A stretch of 64,000 bases of DNA from Halopseudomonas oceani. GTDB taxonomy: Bacteria; Pseudomonadota; Gammaproteobacteria; Pseudomonadales; Pseudomonadaceae. The notes beneath the pieces are model-generated. The model saw only the letters and a program-made list of their open reading frames with translations, was not told where the DNA came from and did no database searches. The translations under genes were made by a program, and so were the position numbers. Below, piece by piece: positions 25,324 to 33,648 of the stretch. Within the stretch, counting starts at the first letter, position 1; every line of letters starts with the position of its first letter. The stretch lies in contig NZ_PPSK01000002.1 in the NCBI RefSeq assembly GCF_002903165.1, positions 341,208-405,207 of the forward strand, in the 5' to 3' direction.

Positions 25324-25947
25324 ATGAGAACAGGTCGAATCGGCTGCTGTCTGCTGCTGGCACTCAGTCTGGGTGGCTGTGCAGGCAATCAGCTTAAGCA
25401 GCAGGAGCAGGACGCTGCGGTAGCGGATGTGCGCGCCCGATTGGGAATGGGGCAGTGTGATTCGGCGCTGGCGGAACAGGTACGGAGTCTGCAGGTGCCT
25501 GCAGTGTTGCTGGAAGCCGCGTATCAGTGCCTTACCCACGCCGAGCTGGATATTGCTCAGCGTCTAGTGGACAGCTACTTGGGTGAGCAGGAAAACGTCA
25601 ACGAGCGTGACTACGCAGCGTATCTCGCGGCCCTTATCCCATATGCACGTTTTGAACTCGCTGCAGGCGACAGCCAGCTGCAGCTGGATCTGGGCCGTGA
25701 GGCCCACGCCGCGCTGACCGGTTTCGTTCGAACCTATCCCCAATCCGGCTATCGGGCAGAGATGGTGCCGCGTGTGCAAGCCGTGCTGGAAGGAATGGCC
25801 AGGGCAGAGTACGACCTAGCAGTACTGGATCAGGAGCGGGGGCAGGCAGAGCGCGCCCGGGCGCGGATGCGCTATGTGCAGACCAGTTACCCACGTAGCT
25901 CGGCGGCAGCCGACGCAACCGCCTGGCTGCTCGACAATCAGAGTTGA
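25324..25947 (+). CDS. Outer-membrane-type lipoprotein at end of T2SS operon
   Basis: 207 residues from the ATG at 25324, with GGAGAT just upstream, 11 bases after gspN. The signal ends in LGGC (Cys19); residues +2/+3 are Ala-Gly, compatible with outer-membrane sorting. The rest is helical, with alternating Leu/Ala patterns and a C-terminal segment YVQTSYPRSSAAADATAWL that resembles TPR proteins such as BamD. I do not recognise a specific family. Being the last gene of the secretion operon, beside a secretin without a lipobox, it is a candidate pilotin or accessory factor for GspD; it could equally be an unrelated TPR lipoprotein. Confidence 0.7.
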   Translation: MRTGRIGCCLLLALSLGGCAGNQLKQQEQDAAVADVRARLGMGQCDSALAEQVRSLQVPAVLLEAAYQCLTHAELDIAQRLVDSYLGEQENVNERDYAAYLAALIPYARFELAAGDSQLQLDLGREAHAALTGFVRTYPQSGYRAEMVPRVQAVLEGMARAEYDLAVLDQERGQAERARARMRYVQTSYPRSSAAADATAWLLDNQS

Positions 25948-26319
25948 TTCATTCCTCCATGCTCCTGGCCAGCTGCCGAGAGATATGTTGATGCGTTGAA
26001 ATGGCGCACCTAATGGCCTTGACTTCTGGCGTTTTGCCCCGCGATTGTGCACAGCGGCGGGGCAACCTGTCATCAATTCGTCAAAAGCCGCTGTAAGTCA
26101 CTGATATCTGACGTCATATCGTAACCTATTGATTTGTAAGGCAAAAAAATAGGTTAAAAAATGATCATTCTAAGAGGTGGCCCCGTTTTATATACCTTGA
26201 GGCGGGTTTTCTGCAGGCTGTCCACATAGTTATCCACAGGATTTGTGGATAGTTTTGCCGGAGCCCCGCAGGGAGCGGCTTGCCGCCCCGGAGCCGGAGC
26301 GGCAATGCCTGCAAGACAG
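25948..26319. other. Intergenic region between convergent genes, AT-rich
   Basis: 372 bases between the lipoprotein and the stop of rdgC. It contains a 9-bp hairpin TTGCCCCGC/GCGGGGCAA (26034-26042 and 26057-26065) with no T-run, an AT-rich patch around 26090-26170, and the DnaA-box-like pair listed separately. No gene seen. Confidence 0.6.
26230..26252. promoter_or_regulatory. Inverted pair of DnaA-box-like 9-mers
   Basis: TTATCCACA at 26230-26238 is a perfect DnaA-box consensus; TGTGGATAG at 26244-26252 is the same box inverted with one change. A second such pair occurs at 28687. Confidence 0.5.
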
Positions 26320-27237
26320 TCAGATTCCTTGCGGAATGTCCTCACCACCCAATGCACTGGTGATGGCGGGCAGTAGCTCGCTCAGGGTGCTGGCCATGAT
26401 GGTGAAGCTGGCGTCCAGCTGGCTCAGCATGTCGTCGCCGCCGTTCTCGTCTGCTTCTTCGCGCAGCAGGTCCTCGAACTTGACGCGCTTGAGCGTCAGC
26501 TTGTCATCGAGCACGAAACTCAGCTTCTCTTGCCACTGCAGAGCCAACTGGCTGACCTGCTTGCCCGTGCTCAAGTGCAGCTGAATCTCGTCGCTGGCCA
26601 GATCCTGGCGCTTGCAGCGCACCACGCCGCCGTCCTCGCTGGTGTCACGCAACTCGCATTCATCACCGATCTGTAGCTGCTCCGGCGCCTGATTGTCCTT
26701 CACCCACTGGGTCATGCAGCTGGCAGGTGCGATCTTCACGTTGAGCGGCCGTACCGGCAGCGAACCTGTGCATTCGCGTAGGAGGCTAAGCAGGTCTTCG
26801 GCACGCTTGTGACTGGAGCTGTCAACTGCGATCCAGCCCTCGGTTGGGCAGATGCAGGCAAAGGTGGTCTGGGTGCGGGTAAAGGCGCGCGGCAGCAAAG
26901 ACATGACGATCTCATCCTTGAGTGTGTCGCGCTCTTTCTTATAGACCTTGCGGGCGTCACGGTTTTCGATTTCCTCAACCTTTTCCGCGAGTGCTTCCTT
27001 GACCACGCTGCCGGGAAGAATGCGTTCTTCCTTGCGCATGGCGATCAGCCAATAGCCGTTGCTGACTTCGACGCGATTCTCCGAGTGACGTCCCCATGGT
27101 GTGGTCCAGCCAAGCGTATGTGTCTCCTGGCTGGCGCAGGGGCGGGACGGCTTCTGCTCAAGCGCCTCGATCAGCTGGGATTCGCTGAAGGGTACGGATT
27201 GACTGAAGCGGTAGATAAGCAGATTGCGAAACCACAT
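26320..27237 (-). CDS. rdgC: Recombination-associated protein RdgC
   Basis: 305 residues, the standard RdgC length. It begins [11 protein letters not shown], the conserved family start, and contains GWTTPWG and the central [15 protein letters not shown]; the C-terminal part carries [11 protein letters not shown]. RdgC forms a ring around duplex DNA and restrains RecA-promoted strand exchange. Single gene, divergent from the tRNA-Val/tRNA-Asp pair. Confidence 0.93.
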   Translation of the reverse strand: MWFRNLLIYRFSQSVPFSESQLIEALEQKPSRPCASQETHTLGWTTPWGRHSENRVEVSNGYWLIAMRKEERILPGSVVKEALAEKVEEIENRDARKVYKKERDTLKDEIVMSLLPRAFTRTQTTFACICPTEGWIAVDSSSHKRAEDLLSLLRECTGSLPVRPLNVKIAPASCMTQWVKDNQAPEQLQIGDECELRDTSEDGGVVRCKRQDLASDEIQLHLSTGKQVSQLALQWQEKLSFVLDDKLTLKRVKFEDLLREEADENGGDDMLSQLDASFTIMASTLSELLPAITSALGGEDIPQGI

Positions 27238-27375
27238 GTGTGTTGTCCTTCTATTGCCGTGGGCAGGGTGCCCGAGAAAACGGCCAATATTGCCCCAGCA
27301 GACCGCCAGCAGCCAGTGTTTCCGCGGCTTCCGAATAAGATATTGAAATAACCTGATTTTTTTTTGAAAAAGGTG

Positions 27376-27404
27376 TTGCCAGAACCGAAAAAGCTCCCTA
27401 GAAT
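27376..27404 (+). promoter_or_regulatory. Sigma-70 promoter of tRNA-Val/tRNA-Asp
   Basis: TTGCCA and TAGAAT separated by 17 bases, followed by a GC-rich GCGC discriminator and ending 22 bases before tRNA-Val. Confidence 0.65.
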
Positions 27405-27426
27405 GCGCACCACTTCGAGAGCAAAC

Positions 27427-27502
27427 GGGTGATTAGCTCAGCTGGGAGAGCATCTGCCTTACAAGCAGAGGGTCGGCGGTTCGATCCCGTCATCACCCAC
27501 CA
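27427..27502 (+). tRNA. tRNA-Val (anticodon TAC)
   Basis: 76 bases. Acceptor GGGTGAT pairs with ATCACCC, encoded ACCA end; anticodon loop CTTACAA within a CTGC-type stem gives TAC. T-arm GGTTCGATCCC is regular. Confidence 0.95.
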
Positions 27503-27517
27503 CTCGAGAAGAATAGC

Positions 27518-27594
27518 GCAGCGGTAGTTCAGTTGGTTAGAATACCGGCCTGTCACGCCGGGGGTCGCGGGTTCGAGTCCCGTCCGCTGCGCCA
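27518..27594 (+). tRNA. tRNA-Asp (anticodon GTC)
   Basis: 77 bases, 15 bases after tRNA-Val. Acceptor GCAGCGG pairs with CCGCTGC, encoded GCCA end; anticodon loop CTGTCAC gives GTC. Co-transcribed with the preceding tRNA. Confidence 0.95.
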
Positions 27595-27747
27595 TTTCCC
27601 CCTCCTGCAGTAACTCCTGATTTACCTTTCTAAAGTACGCTTCAGTACTCGTTCACAATTGCGTTTCTGCCGGTAGCCGGGCGTTTAAACCCCTGCTAAG
27701 CTGGCTGCTTCTTTTCGCCCATAAAGGGCTTGTCTACTGAGGTAAGC

Positions 27748-28449
27748 ATGAAGCGTAATCTGCTGGCAGTCAGCATTGCAGTCGGGGCCCTGGCTCTGGC
27801 CGGTTGTAACAAGGACGAACCGGAACTCACTACTCCTATCCAACAAGCTTCTTACGGCATCGGCCTGAACATGGGTCAGAGTCTGCTGCAGGATGGTCTG
27901 GGCGATATTGATCCGCAGGCACTGGCGCTAGGCCTGCAGGATGCGCTGGGCAGTCAGGAGCAGCGGGTCGGTGATGAAGAGCTGACCAGTGCCTTCAACG
28001 AGCTGCAAAAGCGGTCCCAGGAGCGTGCTGAGGCACTGGCTCAGGAAGCGCTGGATGCCAACAAGAAGTACCTGGAAGAGAACGCTGCCAAAGATGGCGT
28101 AACGTCGACCTCGTCCGGTCTGCAATATGAAGTGATCAGCAGTGGTGATGCGGACGGTCCGCAGCCGCAGGCTGACGATGTGGTTGTGGTGCATTACGAA
28201 GGGCGTTTGCTCGACGGCACCGTTTTCGACAGTTCCGTTCAGCGTGGCCAGCCGGCTGAGCTGCCGGTGGCCGGTGTCATTCCGGGTTGGGTCGAGGTGC
28301 TGCAACTGATGCACGTTGGTGACAAGTGGACCGTCACGGTTCCAGCTGAACTGGCCTATGGTCCGCGCAGCCCCAGTCCGGTCATTCCGCCGAACTCCAT
28401 TCTGGTGTTCGACATGGAGCTGGTGGGTATCAAGCCCCGCGAAGAGTAA
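27748..28449 (+). CDS. FKBP-type peptidyl-prolyl isomerase lipoprotein
   Basis: 233 residues from the ATG at 27748 (GAGGT upstream). The signal ends in LAGC (Cys20), so it is a periplasmic or outer-membrane lipoprotein of the FkpA/Mip type. An N-terminal dimerisation domain (YGIGLNMGQSL onward) and a long helix (about 80-115) lead to the FKBP domain (about 120-232) with VHYEGRLLDGTVFDSS, GVIPGW and PAELAYG, all features of active FKBPs. It helps fold exported proteins. A hairpin follows the gene. Confidence 0.9.
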   Translation: MKRNLLAVSIAVGALALAGCNKDEPELTTPIQQASYGIGLNMGQSLLQDGLGDIDPQALALGLQDALGSQEQRVGDEELTSAFNELQKRSQERAEALAQEALDANKKYLEENAAKDGVTSTSSGLQYEVISSGDADGPQPQADDVVVVHYEGRLLDGTVFDSSVQRGQPAELPVAGVIPGWVEVLQLMHVGDKWTVTVPAELAYGPRSPSPVIPPNSILVFDMELVGIKPREE

Positions 28450-28465
28450 GCGCCAGGTAACACGT

Positions 28466-28499
28466 CGGAATGCCCGTGGCAAGGCCTTCGGGTATTCCG
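28466..28499 (+). terminator. Probable terminator after FKBP gene
   Basis: 11-bp stem CGGAATGCCCG/CGGGTATTCCG with one G-U pair, 12-base loop, then a short T-rich TTGTTACCTTT tail. Confidence 0.6.
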
Positions 28500-28686
28500 T
28501 TGTTACCTTTATGCACATTCTTCGGTAACGCTCGCTGTTTACTTTTGGTTTTTTTTCTGCTCTTCCTTTCTTTTGCTAACTCGCTGAAAAATTTGAATTT
28601 TTTGCTCTGGTTAAAATATGCGCGGTTTGTCTGCAGGCGCATGTAAACGGGCGTTTGAGCGAGTTTTCCTGATTTTCTTCACAGAC

Positions 28687-28709
28687 TTATCCACAGAAGC
28701 TGTGGGTAA
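28687..28709. promoter_or_regulatory. Second inverted pair of DnaA-box-like 9-mers
   Basis: TTATCCACA (28687-28695, perfect consensus) and TGTGGGTAA (28701-28709, inverted, one change), five bases apart. It sits ten bases past the stop of the minus-strand binding-protein gene and could also act as a hairpin. Confidence 0.45.
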
Positions 28710-28718
28710 CCTTCTGGA

Positions 28719-29447
28719 CTACTGGTAGCGCTCAATCAGCTCGGCTATCTGCCCTTGATCGAGAAGTTGGTGAATCGCGTCGATCAGCGAGCGCGAGTCG
28801 TCCGGTTGCCGTTGGGTTGCACAGCGCAGATCGAAGCGTTCTATCTCCCAGTCGCTGATCTGGATGTTGGCCGGCTTTGTCAGTAGGTAGTGTTGGAGTG
28901 GGCGGCGCATTTCGACGGTGGCGTCGAGTCGACCGCGCTCCAGCATCTTTATACGGGTGTTCAGGTCGCGCACGTCGTGGCGGGTTAATTGGCCGCTTGC
29001 GAACGCCTCTGTGAGTGTCTCGCTGTAATGGTAGCCAAGGGTTGCTCCGACCATAGCCCCTTTCAGGTCGCTGAGGCTGGCTGGCGACCGGCTGAGGCTG
29101 CGTGTGGCGATGACGTCGGCGTCCTCGTACAACACATCGCTCCAGCTAAGCTGCTCGGGATGGGAGTGCCAGGATGGCTGGGTATTGCAGATGATGTCGA
29201 TGCGGCCCTGGGTAAAGGCTTCATCAATCCGGTTGTTGGGGACGGCAACGAAGACTACAGCTCGTGCAGTGGTGCTGGCCACAAGCTCGCCCAGGTCCCG
29301 GGTCAGGCTGGTCTGCAGGGCAGTACCGCTCATCGCCACGTAGGGTGGCGGGTCGGAAGGAGAAAAGCCCCAGTTGATCGGCCCAGCGTGGGCTCCGGTC
29401 GACCAGAGAAATGGCAGCGTACTGAGATAGCCTAGAATCGGCCTCAC
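28719..29447 (-). CDS. Periplasmic solute-binding protein, family 3
   Basis: 242 residues with a GTG start preceded by AGGT. Signal peptide to about residue 21 (AHAG). The body follows the family 3 amino-acid-binding fold: PPPYVAMSG near 33, GRIDIICNTQ near 80, a hinge with ATLGYHYSETL near 134 and RLDATVEM. No transporter genes accompany it; it lies 49 bases downstream of the EAL-CBS-GGDEF gene on the same strand. Such orphan binding proteins often act as sensors' partners instead of transport. Ligand unknown. Confidence 0.8.
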   Translation of the reverse strand: MRPILGYLSTLPFLWSTGAHAGPINWGFSPSDPPPYVAMSGTALQTSLTRDLGELVASTTARAVVFVAVPNNRIDEAFTQGRIDIICNTQPSWHSHPEQLSWSDVLYEDADVIATRSLSRSPASLSDLKGAMVGATLGYHYSETLTEAFASGQLTRHDVRDLNTRIKMLERGRLDATVEMRRPLQHYLLTKPANIQISDWEIERFDLRCATQRQPDDSRSLIDAIHQLLDQGQIAELIERYQ

Positions 29448-29496
29448 GGTGTTACCTGTGTGTTGAGCTTACCTAAGCATAGATCAAAGTCGGTAT

Positions 29497-31287
29497 TCAG
29501 CTACAAAGGTTAAGGTACCGTTCCGGGTTGTCCTGGCTGTCCGGTGGCAGGGTCTGGATGACCAGGCTGAATCCGCGTTGTTTCTTCGCTTCGTGCTTTG
29601 CCCGTGAAGCCAGCTCGGCAAGGCGCGCGGGGTCAAACTGGCGTGCCTGGCTGCCAACCAGCGGTAGAATGCCGATCGACAGGTTCAACAGGTCGTGGCT
29701 GCGCCAGCGACCCTCACGATCCGGTGCGGTAAAGCACTGGCTTTGCAGGTGCTCGGCCCGGTAGAGGGTGCGGCATAGCTGCTGAAACCGGTCATCCAGT
29801 CGCTGCAGGCGCTCTCGCCAGTCATCACTGCGCATGACCAGCATGAAGTCGTCGCCACCGATATGGCCGACGAAATCGCAACGGGGGTCGCACAGCTCTC
29901 GCAGCAGCTGCGCCAGCCCCAGCAGGATCTCGTCCCCTTTGCCGTATCCGTACAGGTCGTTGAAAGGTTTGAAATTATCGAGATCAATGTAGCAAAGCTG
30001 GGCGTCGACCTCGCGCTCCAGTAACCGTTGCAGACATTGCTGAATCGGAATATTGCCTGGCAGCAGGGTCAGCGGGTTGGCATGCCGGGCCTGCTGCAGC
30101 TTCAGCTCGGTGATCTGCCGGAGTACGTCAATGCCACGCCCCAGGCCCTTGTAGAGCCCTTGGTCGACGATGATGAAGTCGTCCTCCAGGCGCTGGCGTG
30201 CGCGGCTGGTCAGCAGGCGGCTGACGCGCTGCAGGCTTTGCCTAATGTCGACGGTCAGGCAGTCGGGGTCCATCAGTTGCCGGATCGGCTTGCGGTTGTA
30301 GATTTCCTGGGCAAAAGGTTTGAGCATGGTCTGGCTGAGTGCGTGACGTTGCACCGCACCAATGGGGTGGCCCTGCTCGTCGATGATCGCCAGGGTGTTG
30401 AGCGTGGGTTGTTGCTGAAAGCAATCCAGTACAGCCTGCACTTTGGTGTTTTCCGGCACCGCCGGTATCGGCAGCAGCAGACTGTGGATGGGGGCGTCCT
30501 CACTTGCACCCGACTGGGTCCGGCTTAAACGCTCGCTCAGGTTGATGTCGTCGATGCGTGGGTCGGCGTCCGGGCGTCCGAGCAGATAGCCCTGGACCCA
30601 GTCGACGCCGATTTCCTCAAGGACAGCCAGCTCCTCGGGTTGCTCAATCCCTTCGGCAATGACACAGGCGCGCGAGGCTTTGGCCATCTGCAGGATGGAC
30701 GCGACAAATTCGCGCTTTACCGGATCGCGGTGGATGCCATCGACAAAGTGGCGGTCGATCTTGACGAACTCGGGCTGCAGCTCAGACCACAGGCGCAGGC
30801 TGGAGTAGCCGGCACCAAGGTCGTCCAGCGCGATTGAGAAGCCCATGTCGCGGTAGTGGTGCAGTGCATTCTGCAGTAGGGACAGATCTTCGATGGGCGC
30901 CTGCTCGGTCAGCTCGATGACCACCTGATCGGGGGAGAGGCCATTGCGTTGCAGTATTTCCAGCGTGCGCCCCGGGTAGTGCTGATGTTCCAGCAGGCTT
31001 TCCGGCGAGACGTTCAGGAAGAGCTTGCCCGGAAGGTTCAGGTTGCAGAATCGGCTCACGGCGCGATCGCGACACAGCATTTCCAGTTCGGTCAGGATGC
31101 CGTGGTGACGGGCTGCGGCGAACAGGGTCACGGGCGAGTGCAAGGGGCTGTCGGAGGGGCCTCGACTGAGGGCTTCAAAGCCGACAATACGCTCTTCCAG
31201 CATCGAAACGATGGGCTGAAACAGGCTGCTGACAGCGCCTCGATTGAGGATGGAGATGAGGGCCTGACGTTGTTCGGAGACGGTCAT
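29497..31287 (-). CDS. EAL-CBS-GGDEF protein, c-di-GMP turnover
   Basis: 596 residues, soluble. The N-terminal EAL domain (about 1-245) keeps its catalytic set: E38-A39-L40, NVSPE, ELTE, DDLGAG at 155-160, KID, AEGIE and QGYLLGRP, so phosphodiesterase activity on cyclic di-GMP is likely. A CBS pair (about 265-390) follows as a probable nucleotide sensor, then a GGDEF domain (about 400-596) whose motif reads GGDDF at 477-481 and which has no RxxD inhibitory site. Net activity is therefore probably degradation of c-di-GMP. It starts 168 bases after prc on the same strand and precedes a solute-binding protein. Confidence 0.88.
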   Translation of the reverse strand: MTVSEQRQALISILNRGAVSSLFQPIVSMLEERIVGFEALSRGPSDSPLHSPVTLFAAARHHGILTELEMLCRDRAVSRFCNLNLPGKLFLNVSPESLLEHQHYPGRTLEILQRNGLSPDQVVIELTEQAPIEDLSLLQNALHHYRDMGFSIALDDLGAGYSSLRLWSELQPEFVKIDRHFVDGIHRDPVKREFVASILQMAKASRACVIAEGIEQPEELAVLEEIGVDWVQGYLLGRPDADPRIDDINLSERLSRTQSGASEDAPIHSLLLPIPAVPENTKVQAVLDCFQQQPTLNTLAIIDEQGHPIGAVQRHALSQTMLKPFAQEIYNRKPIRQLMDPDCLTVDIRQSLQRVSRLLTSRARQRLEDDFIIVDQGLYKGLGRGIDVLRQITELKLQQARHANPLTLLPGNIPIQQCLQRLLEREVDAQLCYIDLDNFKPFNDLYGYGKGDEILLGLAQLLRELCDPRCDFVGHIGGDDFMLVMRSDDWRERLQRLDDRFQQLCRTLYRAEHLQSQCFTAPDREGRWRSHDLLNLSIGILPLVGSQARQFDPARLAELASRAKHEAKKQRGFSLVIQTLPPDSQDNPERYLNLCS

Positions 31288-31454
31288 AGAGGTTCCCAGG
31301 CAAATGGAAGTGGCCGTACCTGGCCGCCCGGGTTTGCGTTAGACGCGTTCGCGGGCATTCGTCCTGACCGCGAAAGTGTGTCACTTGGCTATTACAGAAG
31401 GGTTACAGTCATGGTACTGCCTGCCAGCAAGCGCCGGCAGGCAGCTGGCAGGGA

Positions 31455-33551
31455 TCAGTCGACGGTAGCTACCTGATGTTCCAGTTGCAGCAGGTCCAGC
31501 AGGATGTGACTGGTTTCAACCAGGAACGCATCGTCCTCAGAGGTATCTTTCTCGTCTTCAGCGTGATTGCTGTCAAGCAAGGGGTCCTGATTCTCCAGGC
31601 TGGTCAGCGGTTCTTCACCTCGCGCGGTAAGCCGCTGGTTTTCCAGAGTCAGCAGGCGCGACTCGTAGTCTTCCTGGCGCTGCTTGCGCTTGGCTTCATT
31701 CAGCGGCACGGTCTGCTGGGCGCGGATTTCTGCGTCCAGATTGATGCGTGCCAGGGTGTAAATGAAGTCCGGGTCTTTTGCGGCACGCGCTTCGTGCAGT
31801 TTCTGCAGTTGGGTGATGAATGGCTGCAGCTGGCTGCTAGCGCGGAAACGGGCCGGCGCAATGGTGTCCCAGGGCATGGCATGGGGGAGGGCGCTCTCGC
31901 CGATTTCCTTGCTGTCGAGCAGTGACGGATAGCTGATATCCGGCACGACGCCGCGGTGCTGGGTGCTCTGACCCGACACCCGGTAGAACTTGGCCAGCGT
32001 CAGCTTGAGTTCGCCATGGTTCAGCGGCTGGATGGACTGCACGGTTCCTTTGCCGAAGGTGGACTCGCCGATGACCAGCGCGCGGCCGTAATCCTGCATG
32101 GCACCAGCGAAAATCTCCGAAGCGGAGGCGGACAGACGGTTTACCAGTACGGCCAGTGGTCCGTTGTAGGTAATACCGGCTTCGGGATCATCCAGTTGCT
32201 GAACCTGGCCTTGACTGTCGCGCACCTGTACGGTCGGGCCCTGATCGATAAACAGGCCGGTCAGCTCGGTCGCCTCCTGCAATGACCCGCCGCCGTTGTT
32301 GCGCAGATCCAGCACTATGCCGTCAACGTTCTGTTTGCTCAGTTCGCCGAGCAGACGGCGCACGTCACGGGTGGTGCTGCGGTACTCCGGATCACCCTGG
32401 CGATAGGCCTTGAAGTCGATATAAAAACCGGGCACCTCAATCACACCGATGTGGTAATCGTGACCCTGCTCGTTGATGTTGATGATGGAAGACTTGGCAG
32501 CTTGATCTTCCAGTTTTACAGCTTCACGGGTCAGGTGCACGATCCGGCTGGTCAGGTCGCCCGGCGGGTTGCTGGCGGGGATGACCTCCAGGCGTACCGG
32601 AGAGCCTTTGGGGCCGCGAATCAGCTTGACCACCTCATCCAGGCGCCAGCCAACCACGTCTACCATGTCATCGTCGCCTTGGGCGACACCGACGATCTTG
32701 TCGCTGGTGGCGAGCTGCTGGCTGCGTTGGGCCGGGCCGGCCGGTACCAGGCGAACGATCCGGGTGTACTCGTTATCGCTCTGCAGTACCGCGCCAATGC
32801 CTTCCAGCGACAGGCTCATATTGATGTCGAAGTTCTCGGCGTTTTCTGGCGAGAGATATTGGGTATGCGGATCGTAGACCTGAGCCATGGCGTTGATATA
32901 GCTCTGGAACAGGTCCTCGGAGCGGGTCTGATTGATCCGGATCTGCTGCCCGCGGTAGCGCTTGCCGAGCAGCTCCTTGATCCCTGCCATGTCTTTGCCG
33001 GCCAGCTTCAGGCGCAGTACTTCGTCTTTGGCCTGTGCGCGCCAGAGCTGCTCAAGGGCCTGTTCGTCAGCCGCCCAGGGCGCGTCTTCGCGATCAACCA
33101 GAATCTCCTGGTCGCTGCTGAAGTCGAGCGTGTCGAGCTTGTTGTCGATCAGGTCCAGGGTAAAGGCCAGGCGCTGCTGCACACGCTGCAGCTGACGCTT
33201 GTGCATGGCAAAGCCGACGCTGAGGTCGCCGGCTTTGAGCAGGTCGTCGAAACGCAGGCGGTTGCCGGCGAAGGCATCGATGTCCTGCTGGGTAAACAGG
33301 CTGCGCTGCGGATCGAGCTGCTTGATGTACGTGTCGTAGATCTGCGCGGACAGGGCGTCGTCCAGGCGGATGCGATTGTAGTGATGGCGTCGCAGTAATT
33401 CGACGGTATTCAGACTGGCAATGACCTGGTCGCGGGTCGGTTGCAGTGAATCGAGGTCGAGGGCTTGATTCTGCTCGGCCGAGAGCACAGTGCCGCTGAG
33501 GGTCAGCAGGGCAATGAGACAGGACTGGCGCAGGAGAGGGAAACCTTTCAT
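31455..33551 (-). CDS. prc: Tail-specific protease Prc (C-terminal processing, S41)
   Basis: 698 residues, close to the usual Prc/Tsp length. A signal peptide (1-25) sends it to the periplasm, where it trims or degrades proteins from their C-terminus, including lipoproteins and peptidoglycan hydrolases. An N-terminal helical domain is followed by a PDZ domain (about 240-330) and the S41 catalytic core: LRNNGGGS near 417, the nucleophile Ser476 in RLSASASE and Lys501 in FGKGTVQ, 25 residues later as in E. coli Prc. A DUF3340 C-terminal region follows. Confidence 0.95.
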   Translation of the reverse strand: MKGFPLLRQSCLIALLTLSGTVLSAEQNQALDLDSLQPTRDQVIASLNTVELLRRHHYNRIRLDDALSAQIYDTYIKQLDPQRSLFTQQDIDAFAGNRLRFDDLLKAGDLSVGFAMHKRQLQRVQQRLAFTLDLIDNKLDTLDFSSDQEILVDREDAPWAADEQALEQLWRAQAKDEVLRLKLAGKDMAGIKELLGKRYRGQQIRINQTRSEDLFQSYINAMAQVYDPHTQYLSPENAENFDINMSLSLEGIGAVLQSDNEYTRIVRLVPAGPAQRSQQLATSDKIVGVAQGDDDMVDVVGWRLDEVVKLIRGPKGSPVRLEVIPASNPPGDLTSRIVHLTREAVKLEDQAAKSSIININEQGHDYHIGVIEVPGFYIDFKAYRQGDPEYRSTTRDVRRLLGELSKQNVDGIVLDLRNNGGGSLQEATELTGLFIDQGPTVQVRDSQGQVQQLDDPEAGITYNGPLAVLVNRLSASASEIFAGAMQDYGRALVIGESTFGKGTVQSIQPLNHGELKLTLAKFYRVSGQSTQHRGVVPDISYPSLLDSKEIGESALPHAMPWDTIAPARFRASSQLQPFITQLQKLHEARAAKDPDFIYTLARINLDAEIRAQQTVPLNEAKRKQRQEDYESRLLTLENQRLTARGEEPLTSLENQDPLLDSNHAEDEKDTSEDDAFLVETSHILLDLLQLEHQVATVD

Positions 33552-33648
33552 CTGGGGTATCGTGTCCGGAGAGAGTATGCTTTTGGAGTTCCGACGGGAG
33601 CCTAGAGTTCCCGCATATGGCCACTATTGAATGAACTATGGAGGTAGC

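Noticed and set aside
26034..26065. Hairpin TTGCCCCGC/GCGGGGCAA as terminator
   Set aside because: No T-run on either side, and a long 14-base loop; kept only as a note in the intergenic entry.
27398..27595. 65-residue minus-strand frame 'MAQRTGLEPATPG...'
   Set aside because: Artefact of the tRNA-Val/tRNA-Asp pair read backwards.
26230..28709. Chromosomal origin of replication
   Set aside because: Only two box pairs, 2.4 kb apart, and no dnaA, dnaN or gidA; a full oriC is not supported.
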